64,000 bases of DNA. Origin: Neoceratodus forsteri (Eukaryota > Chordata > Ceratodontiformes > Ceratodontidae). The notes under the pieces were generated by a model. The model was not told the origin of the DNA. It did no database searches and worked only from the letters and a program-made list of their open reading frames with translations. A program made the position numbers and the translations under genes. The stretch spans positions 457,760,501 to 457,824,500 of the forward strand of contig CM028129.1 of NCBI GenBank assembly GCA_016271365.2, written 5' to 3'. This document shows positions 32,015 through 43,528 of this stretch, piece after piece (within the stretch, counting starts at the first letter, position 1; the number at the start of each line of letters is the position of its first letter).

Positions 32015-32918
32015 CTAGGTTTCACAGCAAGACCCTGTCCCCCACCTCCAAGTCCTGGCTGTGCACTCGGGCATCATACCTCCTCTTATTCCCCTGATAG
32101 CTCTGAGCCGCTGCCTCGGAAGTGAGTTAGTATGCCGTGCAGAGCTGTTCCAGTAGGTCGCTGGTGTACTCCAGGTACGATTTATCAGAGGCCCCATCAG
32201 CAGATACCCTGAAACAGAGGTCCACTGGCAGCCGGGCCCATGAGGTAGAAGTGGGAGCATTGGGTGGCATCATTCTTCGTGCAGTTGTAGGTGTGCACCA
32301 GTTGTTCCACCAGCTGACTCCAATTAGCCTTGTCGGTGGGGTCCATGGTGCCCAACATGTTTAGCAACTGATTGAACCGCTCGGGCTGGGGGTCCCTTGG
32401 GGGTGACAAGTGGTGGTGTGGGAATTCTGTATGCCACAACATGCCAGAAACTCCCTCACCAAATGTCTCTCAAAATCCCAGCCCTGGTTAGAATGGACCC
32501 ATTTAGGGAGACTGTAGTGTTGGACATACTGCAGCAGGACCTTAACCATGGTGCTTGCCTTTTGGTTCCTGGTGGGGAAAGCCGGAGCATACCGAGTGTA
32601 GTGGTCCATGATGACCAGTATGTTGGCCGCATTCTTCCAGTCCGGCTCCCAGGACAGGAAGTCCATGCACACCAACTCCAGGGGCCCACTAGTTTGGATG
32701 TTGACCAAGGGCACGGCTTGTCGGAGCAAGGTCTTCCGTTGGATGCACTGCAAGCAGGGCTTGCAGTAGCCCTCCATGTCCGCCTTCATCCACGGCCAAT
32801 AGAACCTGGCCCAGCAGGCATCCAAGGTGTGGTCATAGCCTAGATGCCCCATATCATCATGCAGTGACTTGAGGACCACTTCCTGGTAGACCCCGGACAG
32901 CACCAGCTGCTGTCCCAA
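31880..32918 (-). pseudogene. pol: Integrase of the minus-strand Gypsy element
   Basis: The zinc domain is seen as HDDMGHLGYDHT and CKPCLQCIQRK (HHCC). The catalytic core has VCMDFLSWEPD for the first aspartate, VHSNQGWDFE where the second aspartate has become asparagine, and a CHPQG motif followed after a frameshift near 32400-32440 by PERFNQLLNML, which holds the glutamate. The downstream frame 32197-32442 continues with HTYNCTKNDATQCSHFYLM. The C-terminal part runs through HSQDLEVGDRVLL into 31880. The catalytic substitution and frameshift make it inactive. Confidence 0.88.
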
Positions 32919-33118
32919 ATGGCCCGAGGTATCTCAGTCCTGTACTGTCCGGATTACCAACCCATCCCACAGCATCAACTTGTCCCACTCCTTAACCAGC
33001 CCCTGAGCCTCAGGGTGGGTGCTCTGCACCTGCTGGGGTGATCCCCCCTCAGAGAGGGCCCGAAGCAGATCTTGGATGCCAGGGTCCCCCCCTTTGCTTC
33101 CACTGCAAATCTACCTTA

Positions 33119-33904
33119 CTAGGCTATGGCAAGGATGAAAGGTCCAGGCCCACGAAATTCAGATAAGCCAGAGGGATTGCTTCGGGGGGGGGTTCCCAGC
33201 ACCTCCATGTTCCGGGTGGGACAGTTGGTGGTGTTGCCAGGGGGCCCGGCCTTAGAGCAGAGCACTTGCACCAGAGCCAACTCGACCAGAACCGGGCAGG
33301 GGGCTGGGGTGTCAGGGTGCAGATGGCGATACAGGGCGTCCGCGTCCACATTGGCCCGCTCACTCCAATATTCCAGGCTGAAGCTATACGTGGAGAGGGC
33401 TGACAACCACTGATGCCCTGCAGCATCCAACTTAGCTGTGGTGGTGACATAGGTCGGATGGTTGTTGTCCGTGCGCACGGTGAACGGTACCCCATACAGG
33501 TATTCATGGAACTTCTCCGTGGCTGCCCACTTTAGTGCCAAGAACTCCAGTTTATACGCCGGGTAGTTCTTCTCAGAGGAGGTCAGGCCCTGGCTAGCAA
33601 ATGCCATGGGGCGGAACCCCTTGGGATACTCCTGGTACAGGACTGTCCCCAGCCTGGTAAGGCTGATGTCAATGTACAGGACATAGGGCTTACATGGGTC
33701 TGCAAAAGCAAGGACTGGAGCCTCCCCCAATTGCTGGACGATCTCCTGGAAAACCTCCTCACACTCCGGCATCCAGTGGGACCCAAAAGTTTTCCCAATG
33801 CGCAGGTAGTCCTGGCAGGGGGCCTGACCCTTCCTCTGGTTTGTCGGTAGATGACCCTGCATCCAGTTGTTCAGGGAATGCACCATCAGGGAGTAATCCT
33901 TCAC
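33119..33904 (-). pseudogene. pol: RT connection and RNase H of the minus-strand Gypsy element
   Basis: One open frame of 261 codons. It opens in the RT thumb/connection (FGSHWMPECEEVFQEIVQQL). RNase H residues follow: YVLYIDISLTRLGTVLYQ with the first aspartate, LEFLALKWAATEKFHEYL with the glutamate, FTVRTDNNHPTYV with the third acidic position and NVDADALYRHL with the last. All four acidic positions look retained. The gap 32919-33118 joins it to integrase and lacks a clean frame. This is the best-preserved pol segment of the element. Confidence 0.88.
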
Positions 33905-35050
33905 AAATCACTGATAATACCTGCAGAACCCCAAGAAAGACTGCAGAGCACGCAAGTGGGTGGGCCGTGGCCACAATTTGAGGGCCTCTACTTTAGACGG
34001 GTTGGTCTATACCCCCTTTTCTGAGACTATATGCCCAATATACTTTACCTGTGGCTGGCAGAACTGGCATTTGTCAATGGAGACCTTCAGGCTGAACTCC
34101 TCCAGTTGGTCCAGGACCTTCATTAACCGAGCCTCGTGTTCTTCCAGGGTCTACCCGAAAATTATAAGGTCATTCAGATAGACTATGACCTCCAGCAGGT
34201 TCATGTCTCCCACAGTCCTTTCCATCAAATGTTGGAAGGTGGACGGGGCCCCAGATATGCCTTGGGGCATACGTTTGAACTGGTAGAATCCCAGTGGGCA
34301 TATGAAAGCAGTCTTTTCCTTGTCCTCCTCGGCCATGAGTATCTGGTAGTAGCCGCACTGAAGGTCCAGCATGGAAAACCACTTGCTCCCGGACAGACTG
34401 TCCAGTGCGTCCTCCACTCTGTGCACCGTGTACTGGTCTGGGATAGTTCATTTGTTTAGTGAGGTGTAGTCGATGCACATTCTCACCACTCCGCTCTTTT
34501 TCCTAGCCACCACAATGGGGGAAGCATACGGGCCGCGGGACTCTGTGATGACTCCAGTGCACAGCAACTTCATTAGGTGTTTACTCACATCCTCCACATT
34601 CCCAGGAGCTAACCTCCATGACTGCTGTCTGAACAGGTGGTCATCTCTCAGCTGGATGTGGTGCTTTTCCCCGGTGACACATCCCATGTCCCACTCATGC
34701 AAAGAGAAGACCTGCTGGTGCTTCGCCAACTTCTGGTTCAGGCTCTGTTTATACATCTCAGAGACTGGTGAGCTTCCAAAATGGAACAAAGATGGGTCTA
34801 TCTCTTCCCCAGGATGTTCACCGGGGGTGACAGACACAGCCCCGTCACACCGAAAGATGGACGCCAACACACAACCCCTCTGGATGGTCACCAGTTTTCT
34901 TGACTCATTCTGGACCCTAACCATAACACACCGGGCCTGGGGACTGGCTGGGGTGGGCAGCACCCCCTCTGGACTAAGAGCCCAGGTGGCAGACTGCCTG
35001 GAGGAGGAGCATGAGTGCCTCCAAACTGGGTGATTCCTACCACCCGGCAC
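33905..35050 (-). pseudogene. pol: Reverse transcriptase of the minus-strand Gypsy element
   Basis: The N-terminal half occupies 34448-35050: HEWDMGCVTGEKHHIQL, GVITESRGPYASPIVVARK and VRMCIDYTSLNK. After a frameshift near 34448 the frame 34151-34426 gives SKWFSMLDLQCGYYQI, PQGISGAPSTFQHLM and VIVYLNDLIIFG. The catalytic box is YLND in place of YLDD, so one active-site aspartate is lost. The palm and thumb continue to 33905 with a stop near 34010 and another near 33908. Inactive. Confidence 0.88.
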
Positions 35051-35090
35051 TCGGCCCCTCGGGGGAGATTCAGTCTCCCCCCCCTACCGA

Positions 35091-35525
35091 TCACTGAACC
35101 ACCCCAACCCCACCTCCGTCGACCCCTGTGGGATCGCTGGTCACTGCAAGCCCCAACCACTTCATGGTGGCAGTAACCAATGGGCTTGTGAGCTCACCTA
35201 TGCCACCCCGGTCATGACACATCTGGGCCAAATGCTCAAACATGTTGGCATTGGTACCAATAAGCACCGGGGTGTCCGGCATGCTCTTTGGCTTCGGACA
35301 GACCAATGCTAGGACCTCTATGGGGGGGCTACCCCTCCCTTGGTCAGGAAGGAGATACTAACCACACATTACCCATTGTAAGAGTAATCTATGCTGCAGA
35401 TACCCCACAGGGATAATCCAGACTGAGGTCCAAGGGGGATGTAGGTGAGATGCTGGTTATAAAAGGGCCAGTGGATGATGTTGACCTGGGATCCACTGTC
35501 CGGCTGAGGGTTGCTCCTTTACTGG
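35091..35525 (-). pseudogene. pol: Aspartic protease region of the minus-strand Gypsy element
   Basis: The minus strand near 35492-35512 encodes PDSGSQVN, the active-site D-S-G. After stops around 35370, frame 35091-35306 encodes MPDTPVLIGTNANMFEHL, matching the conserved VLIGxN segment near the end of Gypsy proteases. The two are in different frames, so the domain is broken. It sits between gag and RT as expected. Confidence 0.75.
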
Positions 35526-35529
35526 CCCC

Positions 35530-36990
35530 CATTGGAGTTTTTCCTGGTCCAGGTGCCTCTCAGCTACTAGCTGGGGGTTCCCCTCCTTGCAGCAACTGTG
35601 ACTGGTATGGCTGTTTCACCTGCAGCTGAAGTAAATCCACTCATCCTGGGGCCTTAAGGACCCTCGAGGGCTGGACCAGGAAGCCGTATAGCTTGGGGGT
35701 GGTCGCCGAGTGTCAGCTGCATCCTTGGCTGGGAGAGCGAGGGAATCCATGGCTAGCTTCATTGCCCATACCAGGTTCTTCATGCCCTGGACCTCCTGCA
35801 GCAACACCCCCAGGTTTAGCGACCTGACCAAGTCCGGCTGGGCCGACTCCTTGGGCTGTAAAGCAGTGCTGATGGTGGTGAGTGCCCCCTGCAGGATCCC
35901 CACTTCCTGCTGTGCCTCCTCTTCCTCCTTGACCTCGTCCAATAGCTGCTTGAAGGAGGGGGGGTTGCTCTTTCAAGCCTGCAGCCCAAGGGCAAGGACA
36001 GTCAGAGGGGAATGCACTGCTACCCTCAGTATCTGCTCCAATTGCATCTGCGCTACACTGGCCAGAGGGTTGAGCCCCACTTCCGCCAGTTTGTGCACCA
36101 CAGTCTCAACTCAGGTGATGTACTGCGACAGCTTCTCATCCACTTTCTGAGTGGTGCCCCACAGCTGGCCCAGCACTGCCTCTCTCTTTTCAACCACCCC
36201 AAAGGTGCTCCACAGAATGTCCAAATAGTCCCGGGGTGTGCAGTGGGCTGGCTGGCCCAGAGGGACTGGATCACATCTAGCGCCATACCCCTAAGGCTCT
36301 CCAAGACCCGCTTGCACTTCTACTCCTCCGGGCACTCCCAGACCTGGATCATCTGAGCCACATTGCTGCTCCAGAAGTGGAAATCATCTTCCCTCGCAGG
36401 CATGGGGAGGGTGCCTGAGAAAGTGCACAACTTCTTATACTGCTCATGGGCCACCCGCAGTCCGGCAACCTTATTGGAGGCAACCCCCCACTGGGGAGCA
36501 GAGGCTGGGTATCATGCAGGATCTTCCCCTCCTCCTTGAGCCAATCCCCCAGAAAAGTTACGAAACCCTCCTGTCCCTTGGGTGGGGGGCCCGAGGGGCC
36601 TGGCTCCCCAAGGGTCAGGCCGCTGGCCGAGCCTTTCTTTAATAAGGTCCAAGTCTCTTTGAACCCCCCTGGGGTGACCTCGGGGGAGTATCTCCACAGA
36701 CCCCAAATCCTTCCCAGCCTCCAGGGTGATATCTGTCCACCCCCAGACTTGGTTGGTCACCACCCTCTGGACTTTCAACCCCCGCTGTTGGGCAAGGCCC
36801 CCTCTAAATGTCTAATATGTCCTCCTTCTGTTGCCCCACGGCCATGTTACAGACAAGTAGCATCTTATGGGAGTCTAGCTCCTCGGAGTTGCACCAGTCT
36901 TCTACGTCCAGGAATGCCATCTCCCTGGTCCCAGTGCAAACTATCACCTAACTACAGAAGTCAAGGAATACTAAAGGGGTGCAACTGAAT
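35530..36990 (-). pseudogene. gag: Gag of the minus-strand Gypsy element
   Basis: Fragments in different frames: 36512-36778 (N-terminal, glycine- and proline-rich), 36053-36304 with SLRGMALDVIQSLWASQ, and 35616-35942, a C-terminal acidic segment beginning MDEVKEEEEAQQEVGILQG. The LRGMALDVIQ block resembles the capsid of Gypsy Gag proteins of the kind domesticated as PNMA genes in mammals; this is a short match and only suggestive. No zinc knuckle was identified. Position next to the 5' LTR supports Gag. Confidence 0.65.
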
Positions 36991-37583
36991 GTGGGGTAGG
37001 GAAGTCAACCACAGTCGTGTTTGGTTAGTTACAGGGTCATCAAGTCAGTGAATGAATCTCAGTGGTGCCTCAACTTGTAACCCCCTCGATAATCTCACTC
37101 ACCTGGGCTGCTTCAGCGGTCTCAGGGGCTCAGCAGTACCTCCCCGAGGGGCCGGGCCTGAGTCCTTACCGATAGTTTCTGAAGTGCCTTAGTGCCTCCA
37201 CCTGGGGCTCCTATGTCACCTCCTGTGGGTAGAACAGGTTAGAATCTTTCCTCAGGATAAGTAATGGTCTTCCCTCTAACCACTGCCTCTGATGACCCCC
37301 CCCAGACCCACAATTACTCCCCACAATGGTTTTATACACTCAGCAGGTGAAAAAGATGAACAATAAATATCCAGTTTATTATTTTTTATTATTTAAACGC
37401 TTTATTAATATTTCAGCACCAGGTAAACAATATCAAGTAAACACATACATCTGAGGACATCAGGCGCATATTTTGTATTAAAGAAAAGAAAGAAAAAGGA
37501 AAACCCACCTACCCCCATCCCACCCCCCAGACTACTCACTATTACTACCATTAGAACCGCAGATATACTGCGGCCCCTTTTCG

Positions 37584-40500
37584 TTATGATTTCCATATCA
37601 TCAGAATAGCCTCTAAGCTTCCCCACAGTGAGGTAAAAGTTTTGCCTCTATTTCGTACAAGTGCTATATGTCTTTCCAACTGTAAAGCTAAAACACATTC
37701 CCTGAACCATTCCAATATTAGAGGTGGATTTTCATCCGTCCAGTGCCTCATTATTGTTAACTTGGCCGTTGCTGCGACAAGAGTCATATGCGCTTTCCTA
37801 CTTTTTGGAGTATCCATTGGGAAATAATTTATCAGACAAACTTCAGGCATAAACAGCTCCCTCAAACCAAGGATAGGGTCTAAAGAGTTGCTGATGGACT
37901 GCCAAAATGTCTTAATATTTGGACACAACCATAGCATGTGATAAAGGGACCCTATATCCGCCTTGCACCTGTTACATGTTGGTGCGTGCTAGGATCCAAA
38001 TCTACAGAGTTTGGCTGGTGTCAAATACATATTATGCATAATATTGTAGTGCACTAATCTAAGTTTATCTTGCTTGATAAACTTATACAATGATATCCAA
38101 AGTTTCTTCCACACATTAACATCCTCAGGGAGGCCTAATTCCCTTACCCAATAAAAGCAAACGCCTGAGGGTAGTCTATGGTCCCAATCCTGAAGAGTTT
38201 TGTACAGATTTGAAACTTTATGCGGCTGGGAAGCAACCTGGAGAAGTGCAATAGGATCTTTTTCCCGTATATCTATTAATGGGGAGAGCCTGGAGAACGT
38301 GGATAGGGCCTTGCTAACCTGGAGGTGTTTAAAGGATTCTTTACTCACAGCACCAGCAGAGTCACATAATTGAACTGGAGTGACCACTTTTCCATCCCTC
38401 CATATCTCTGAGACTTTACATTGACTCAGCCGAGGCCAGAAGGCACAAGGTATTGGTACACCACCAATTTTGAAGTGCGGGTTATCAACAATCGGTTGGT
38501 CAGAGGACTGGCTCCACTTAACTGCAAAGTATATTTGGGCCTGATGAGAGGCTTTCATTGACCAGCCCATAGGATTGTTTCTAAGGGATTTGGGAATATG
38601 GGACGGAGAGGCATATAGCAAGGCACGTAGCGAGCATCTTTCACGAGATGCCAGGTGTTTTTCAATAGGTAGCCACAAAGGAGAGTATGTTGTATGATCC
38701 ACCTCTTTCTGCCAATAGAATAGCTTACCTAGATGTTGTGCAATGTAATATAAGAAGAAAGAAGGGGCTGCAAGGCCTCCCCACTTTTGACGCTGTCAAT
38801 TTGAGGTAAGACCTACGAACCTTCTTTTTGTTCCACAGAAAGGAACTTAGCATACCTCGCAGCCTAGAGAACCATATTTTGGGGAGGTACACACCCAACA
38901 TTCCCAAGGGGTATAATATTCTAGGCAATAGATTCATTTTAATTATATTTAGTCTACCCCATAATGAAATAGGAAGTAATCGCCATCTCTCAAGGTCTTT
39001 GGATATTATTTTAATGAGGTTGTCTATATTGTTTCTCCAAATGGTGCCTGAATCCCTAAAGATCTTGATTCCTAGGTAAACTATAGACTTCGTCTCTCAT
39101 GTAAGGCCTAGGGGGGTCAATTCCGCTTTATTAACTTTGTGATTCAGGGGGATCACCATCGTTTTCCCCCGATTAAGTTTATAATAGGATATCTTAGAAT
39201 ACTCCTCAATTTCTTCTAGAACAGTGGGGATTGAGGTACTTGGGTTCTCTAAATGTAATAAAACATCATCTGCGTAAACCGAAAATGCATATCTAACTCC
39301 TCCCACCAGAATTCCCGTAATATTGACATTAGCCGCCATTCTAAGAAGTAAGGGTTCTAGGTATATATTGAATAGTAACGGGGATAGAGGACACCCCTGC
39401 CTAGTGCCCTGAGCTAGTTTAAACGGAGCAGACAATAATCCATTGCATTTTACTCTGGCCGAAGGACAGGAATACAATACTTTAACCCATTTGACAAAGT
39501 CTCCGGAAACAAAAGATGTTAAAGTGGCAAAGAGAAAATCCCAGGAGACTCTGTCAAATGCCTTTTCAGCATCGAGTGAAATCAGCACTATAGGTACATC
39601 AGAATCTCTAGCCGCCACAATGAGATGCAGCAATTTTCTCATATGATCTTGGGATGACCTTCCAGCCATGAATCCGACCTGTTCATACCCTATTAGTTTA
39701 TCTATAGTTTTAGTAAGTCTGTTGGCCAATACTTTGGCCAAGATTTTTATATCGGTATTTAATAATGAACTGGGTCGGTAACTACTGAGATTTTGAGGAT
39801 CCTTCCCAGGTTTTAAGATTGGGATATCACGCCTCCAAAAACTGGACTCTGACATCCCTTATTAAACCAATAGCTAAAGAGATCCTTTAGTACAGGGCTA
39901 TAATAGTTTGATAGGTTTTGAAAGTTACTGGATAACCCATCTGGACGGGGACTTGTCTAAGGGTAACTGCTGGATGGCCTCCTGTATTTCCTGAAAGTGA
40001 TTGGGGCACTCAAAAGGGCAGCATCATCGGTAGAGACTTTCGGTAGGGCCATAGATCTAAGATAAGTATTTAAACCTGATTCCATAGAAGAAGAGGATGG
40101 GATCACTACGTACAGATCTTGATAAAAGGAACCAAACATTTCCACCATTTTTTGGGGGTCGGTACAGACTTTGCAATCTTCCTTGGAATAGATTCCAGCA
40201 ATGAATTGCGAAGCCTCTACTTGACGGATACACATCGCTAGTTGCCTGCTTGCTTTCTCTCCAGCATCCAAATATTGTAACTTGGTTCTGTGTAAAGATA
40301 ACTCAGCCCTCTGCGCTTGTAAACCTGCATATTGAGCCTGCAGCTGATATAATTTGGTCCATATCTCTGCTGGAGAGGTACGGGAAAGAATACTTTCTAT
40401 ATTTTTTATATTAGTTAGGAGCCCATCCAGCTGAACCCTTTGACGCTTGGCCCTATTAGAAGTCATTTTAATAAATTCACCTCTCAAAGAGCATTTTAGA

Positions 40501-41372
40501 GCTGCCCAAACTAAATCGTACTTATCAACCATCCCTAGGTTACAGGTAAGGAAGAGGGTAATATGCTCCATGATATGTTCAGAAGAAGCTGGATCTTTTA
40601 ATAATTGGCTATTCAAATGCCACTGCGGAGAGCGCCTGCCCCCTACTCCTAAGCAGAACTTCATATCGACCGGTGCGTGGTCAGATAAAACCCTAGCTGT
40701 GATTCCTGCGTGTGTGACCCCTGAGATTGCATGTGAGCTTATGAGCAAATAATCAATTCGAGAGTATGTTTTGTGTACTGCAGAAAAAAAAGTGTATTGT
40801 CTTTCGGAGGGGTTAAGCACTCTCCATATGTCCACTAATGCAGCACTACCTATAAGTTCTTTCAGTGCTCTTTGAGCTGGAGATAAACCCCATCGTGTTT
40901 GATCAGATCTATCGATATCCATCTGGGGAACTAAATTCCAGTCCCCGTCCAGTATCGTAAGTTTAGGTGGATTCGTTACTATGGTATTTAACAAGTTTAC
41001 AAAAAATGAGGGAGAGTCACCATTTGGACCATATATTGATCCAAGGAGAACCGGACAGGATTCCAAGGATCCGTGTATAATTATATACCTGCCCTCGGGG
41101 TCCCATATTTCCTTAGTCAGCTTAAATGGTACATTCCTGGCCAATAAAATCACTACCCCTCCTTTGTTCGTGGATGCTCCCGCCCCGAATACCTGACCAA
41201 CCCATAATTTTCTGAAAAAGAGCACATCCTCCCTTTTAAGGTGTGTTTCCTGCAAAAAAAACTATTTGTGCTCTCAGTAGCTGCAAATGCTTTAATATGA
41301 CCTGTCTTTTAACCCTATCCTTGGCACCTTTGATATTCCAGCTCACAAAACAATAGTTATTACTTATGCCTT
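37584..41372 (-). pseudogene. LINE ORF2 protein: endonuclease, reverse transcriptase, C-terminal region
   Basis: The N-terminus near 41372 reads CFVSWNIKGAKDRVKRQ, then MQETHLKREDVLFF, ILDGDWNLV, YSRIDYLLIS and LSDHAPVDMKF: a complete AP-like endonuclease (39957-41255, after a frameshift at a T-rich run near 41262). RT in 39097-39855 has ILKPGKDPQNLSSYRP, LISLDAEKAFDRVSWDFL, GTRQGCPLSPLLFNIYLE and an intact YADD (VYADDVLLHL). Frames 38725-38937, 37989-38702 and 37584-37937 continue to the end, with C-RCKADIGSLYHMLWLCP as the zinc-like motif. About four frameshifts or stops interrupt a frame of roughly 1,260 codons. Confidence 0.9.
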
Positions 41373-42512
41373 AAGCAATAATTGAAAGGTACCCGAAAAT
41401 AGTAGGCAAACATGCTTTTGGAGAATGTCCTCCAGATTCTATACTCCAAACCATTGAGAAGCATATAAAATACGAAATGATAAATGATATCACCAGTTAA
41501 ATCAACAGAACTTAAGTGTGAGCCCAGAGTAGTCTGCCCCCCTCCCCATCCAAAATCATCCAGACCCCATAATCTACATCTGTTGTTAACATAACATCCC
41601 CAGTTCCAACACACTGCACTTCCAAACATTATATGTCACATGATTTTATAAAAGCAGACCTAGGTCAAACAGCAATATCCCGGAGCCCCCACCCAACCAA
41701 AGTATTATATCTGACAGCCAAATACTATCTAAATATACACTATTTGTTTCAAAAGCTAAACATTTGTGTAACCAGTTTTAGGCAGTCAAAATAATTATAG
41801 CATTAAAGTGTGGGTAACTGTATACATTTGCTACCCAAAAATTACATTTAGTAAGGCTATTACTATTACATACTAAAGCGTTATACCCATTAGCAGCTTA
41901 CTAACATTTGTGCCGTTTTTAAAATAAACAAAATATCAAATTTTGGCTCACTGTATGGTTGTTCTATATTTTACACAGTATAGACAAACTATAGCCCGTT
42001 AATTAACATATGTCTGGTACAAGCTAAGTCGCGAAAAAATGCATGGACATCACAAACATCTGACTAGTAGAAGCTTGAATTTAGTAAAATCAAACTAAAT
42101 CTTTAACCAGGTGTTTTGGTTCCGAAATGAAACCACATTGAAGTCTGATCCCATGCACAACGTAGAACATCCAATTCGCGCTGGTCGGCGATCTGGTAAA
42201 CTGTTTCTATTTAGCAAGGAACAAACAGGGCAACTGCGACTCAACGTGCCATTCTGGCAAGGTTCCCTTCTTATCCATTATATGTGCCATAATTCCCACT
42301 GCAATGTCAGGTAAATGTAGTGAAGTATTTGTGGTAAACTATTCAATATGCCTAGATGTGTTTAGCGGTACAGGTCACGAGCTTCCCAGCTCACCAACAG
42401 TAGCAGCACCACTATAATCCCATGAAGAGCAGAGGTGCAATCTCGAAAAATTACAAGAGATTCTGCATAGTTCTACCAGGAGTGGTCGACGCTCGGTTTA
42501 GACTGCATTTCT
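41373..42512 (-). other. Inter-ORF region of the L1-type LINE
   Basis: About 1.1 kb without a long frame between ORF1 and ORF2. This is longer than in mammalian L1 and may include part of an unseen secondary insertion, though no inverted or duplicated ends were found. Confidence 0.6.
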
Positions 42513-43365
42513 TCACTTAAATAAGTCCGGGAAAAGCTCCTTCAATCCTAGTAGCGCTTGTGATGGGGAATCATAAGAGACCCATTTGTCCTCGTTTTTT
42601 ACCATTAGGATTGCAGGGTATTTCACTCTGAATTGCTTAGATGCGGTGATTAACTTAGACACCAGGGGATGAAGCTCTTGCCTCCTCAGCCTCATTGCAT
42701 GCGGGAGATCGTGCATGATCTGCACTTTCTTGCCCTCCCATGTTACTTCACGGGCTTCTTTTGCTTTCGATAAGATGTGCTGTCTATCAATGTAGTTCAG
42801 TAGTTTGAAAATTAGAGGCCTAGGAGACTGACCTGGAGCCGGGGGTGGGCGTAGGGCTCGATGAGCCCTCTCGATAACATATTCTCCACCATTTGGGGGG
42901 GCCGGCTAACTTAGCACAGAACCTCTGCATAAATAAAATCGGAGCATTTCCTTCTTCTTTTCCGGGGACTCCAATGACAACCAGATTATTCCGTCTACTA
43001 CGCCCCTCCAGGTCCTCTATCTTTTCCTCTAGTTTCTTCATCCTGCGCCCCATTGCAGCTGACCCCAAATCCATCTTGTCTTGCCTTTTCTCCAGTGATG
43101 TCAATCTAACCTCCGAGTCCCCAGCTCTCCGCGTTAAAGATTCTACAGAATTTTTAATCTCCTGTAAATCTTCTGTAATGGTAGAGATTGCCACTTGAAG
43201 CGGTTGAATGATTTCAAGAAATTTTTCTTCCAAGAGCACAGTCGGCACTGTTGCCATTTTCAACGAGGTCGGAGCTTGTTGCCTGGGCCGTTTTGCGGCC
43301 TTCTCTTTCTCCGGGGTGAGTGGCGGAGATCGTCTCGGCAGTGCCTTTTTCATATAGATCTCCAT
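42513..43365 (-). pseudogene. LINE ORF1 protein: coiled coil plus RNA-binding domain
   Basis: Frame 42820-43365 starts with a basic segment (MKKALPRRSPPLTPEKEKA), then a coiled coil (VAISTITEDLQEIKNSVE, MGRRMKKLEEKIEDLEGR) and the conserved RSRRNNLVVIGVPGKEEG entry to the RRM-like domain. After a frameshift near 42880 the C-terminal domain continues in 42513-42725 with DLPHAMRLRRQELHPLV and YPAILMVKNEDKWVSY. ORF1 proteins bind element RNA as trimers. Total about 280 codons, normal for L1-type ORF1. Confidence 0.87.
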
Positions 43366-43528
43366 CCGAGACTCAGTTTACTGCTTCCTGACCACTATTG
43401 CTGCAATGCCTGGTTAATCGTCTAGGTGAGTTTTGCGTCTAAGAACTGTATTTAGCTTGAATTAGCAAGCGGGGAACGGAGCTCCCATAGAACCGCTGCT
43501 ACTCACTAGGCTGCCATCACATGACTCC
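43366..43528 (-). promoter_or_regulatory. 5' leader of the L1-type LINE
   Basis: About 160 bp between the target duplication and the ORF1 start. As the element is essentially full length, its internal promoter would be here; no specific motif was recognised. Confidence 0.5.

Larger units (their letters stand above)
37382..43528 (-). mobile_element. L1-type LINE (possibly Tx1-related), near full length, minus strand
   Basis: About 6.1 kb with a 5' leader, ORF1 with coiled coil and RNA-binding domain, an inter-ORF region of about 1.1 kb, and ORF2 with endonuclease, RT and a C-terminal cysteine region. It is flanked by a 17-bp target duplication with one mismatch. The 3' end (left) is a short A/T-rich tail, not a long poly-A. 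It has fewer lesions than most elements here, so it is one of the younger insertions, as its position inside the Gypsy LTR also shows. Confidence 0.9.

Noticed and set aside
36053..36304. Domesticated PNMA-type gene
   Set aside because: It lies between an LTR and pol in a broken Gypsy element and has frameshifts; there is no sign of preserved coding.
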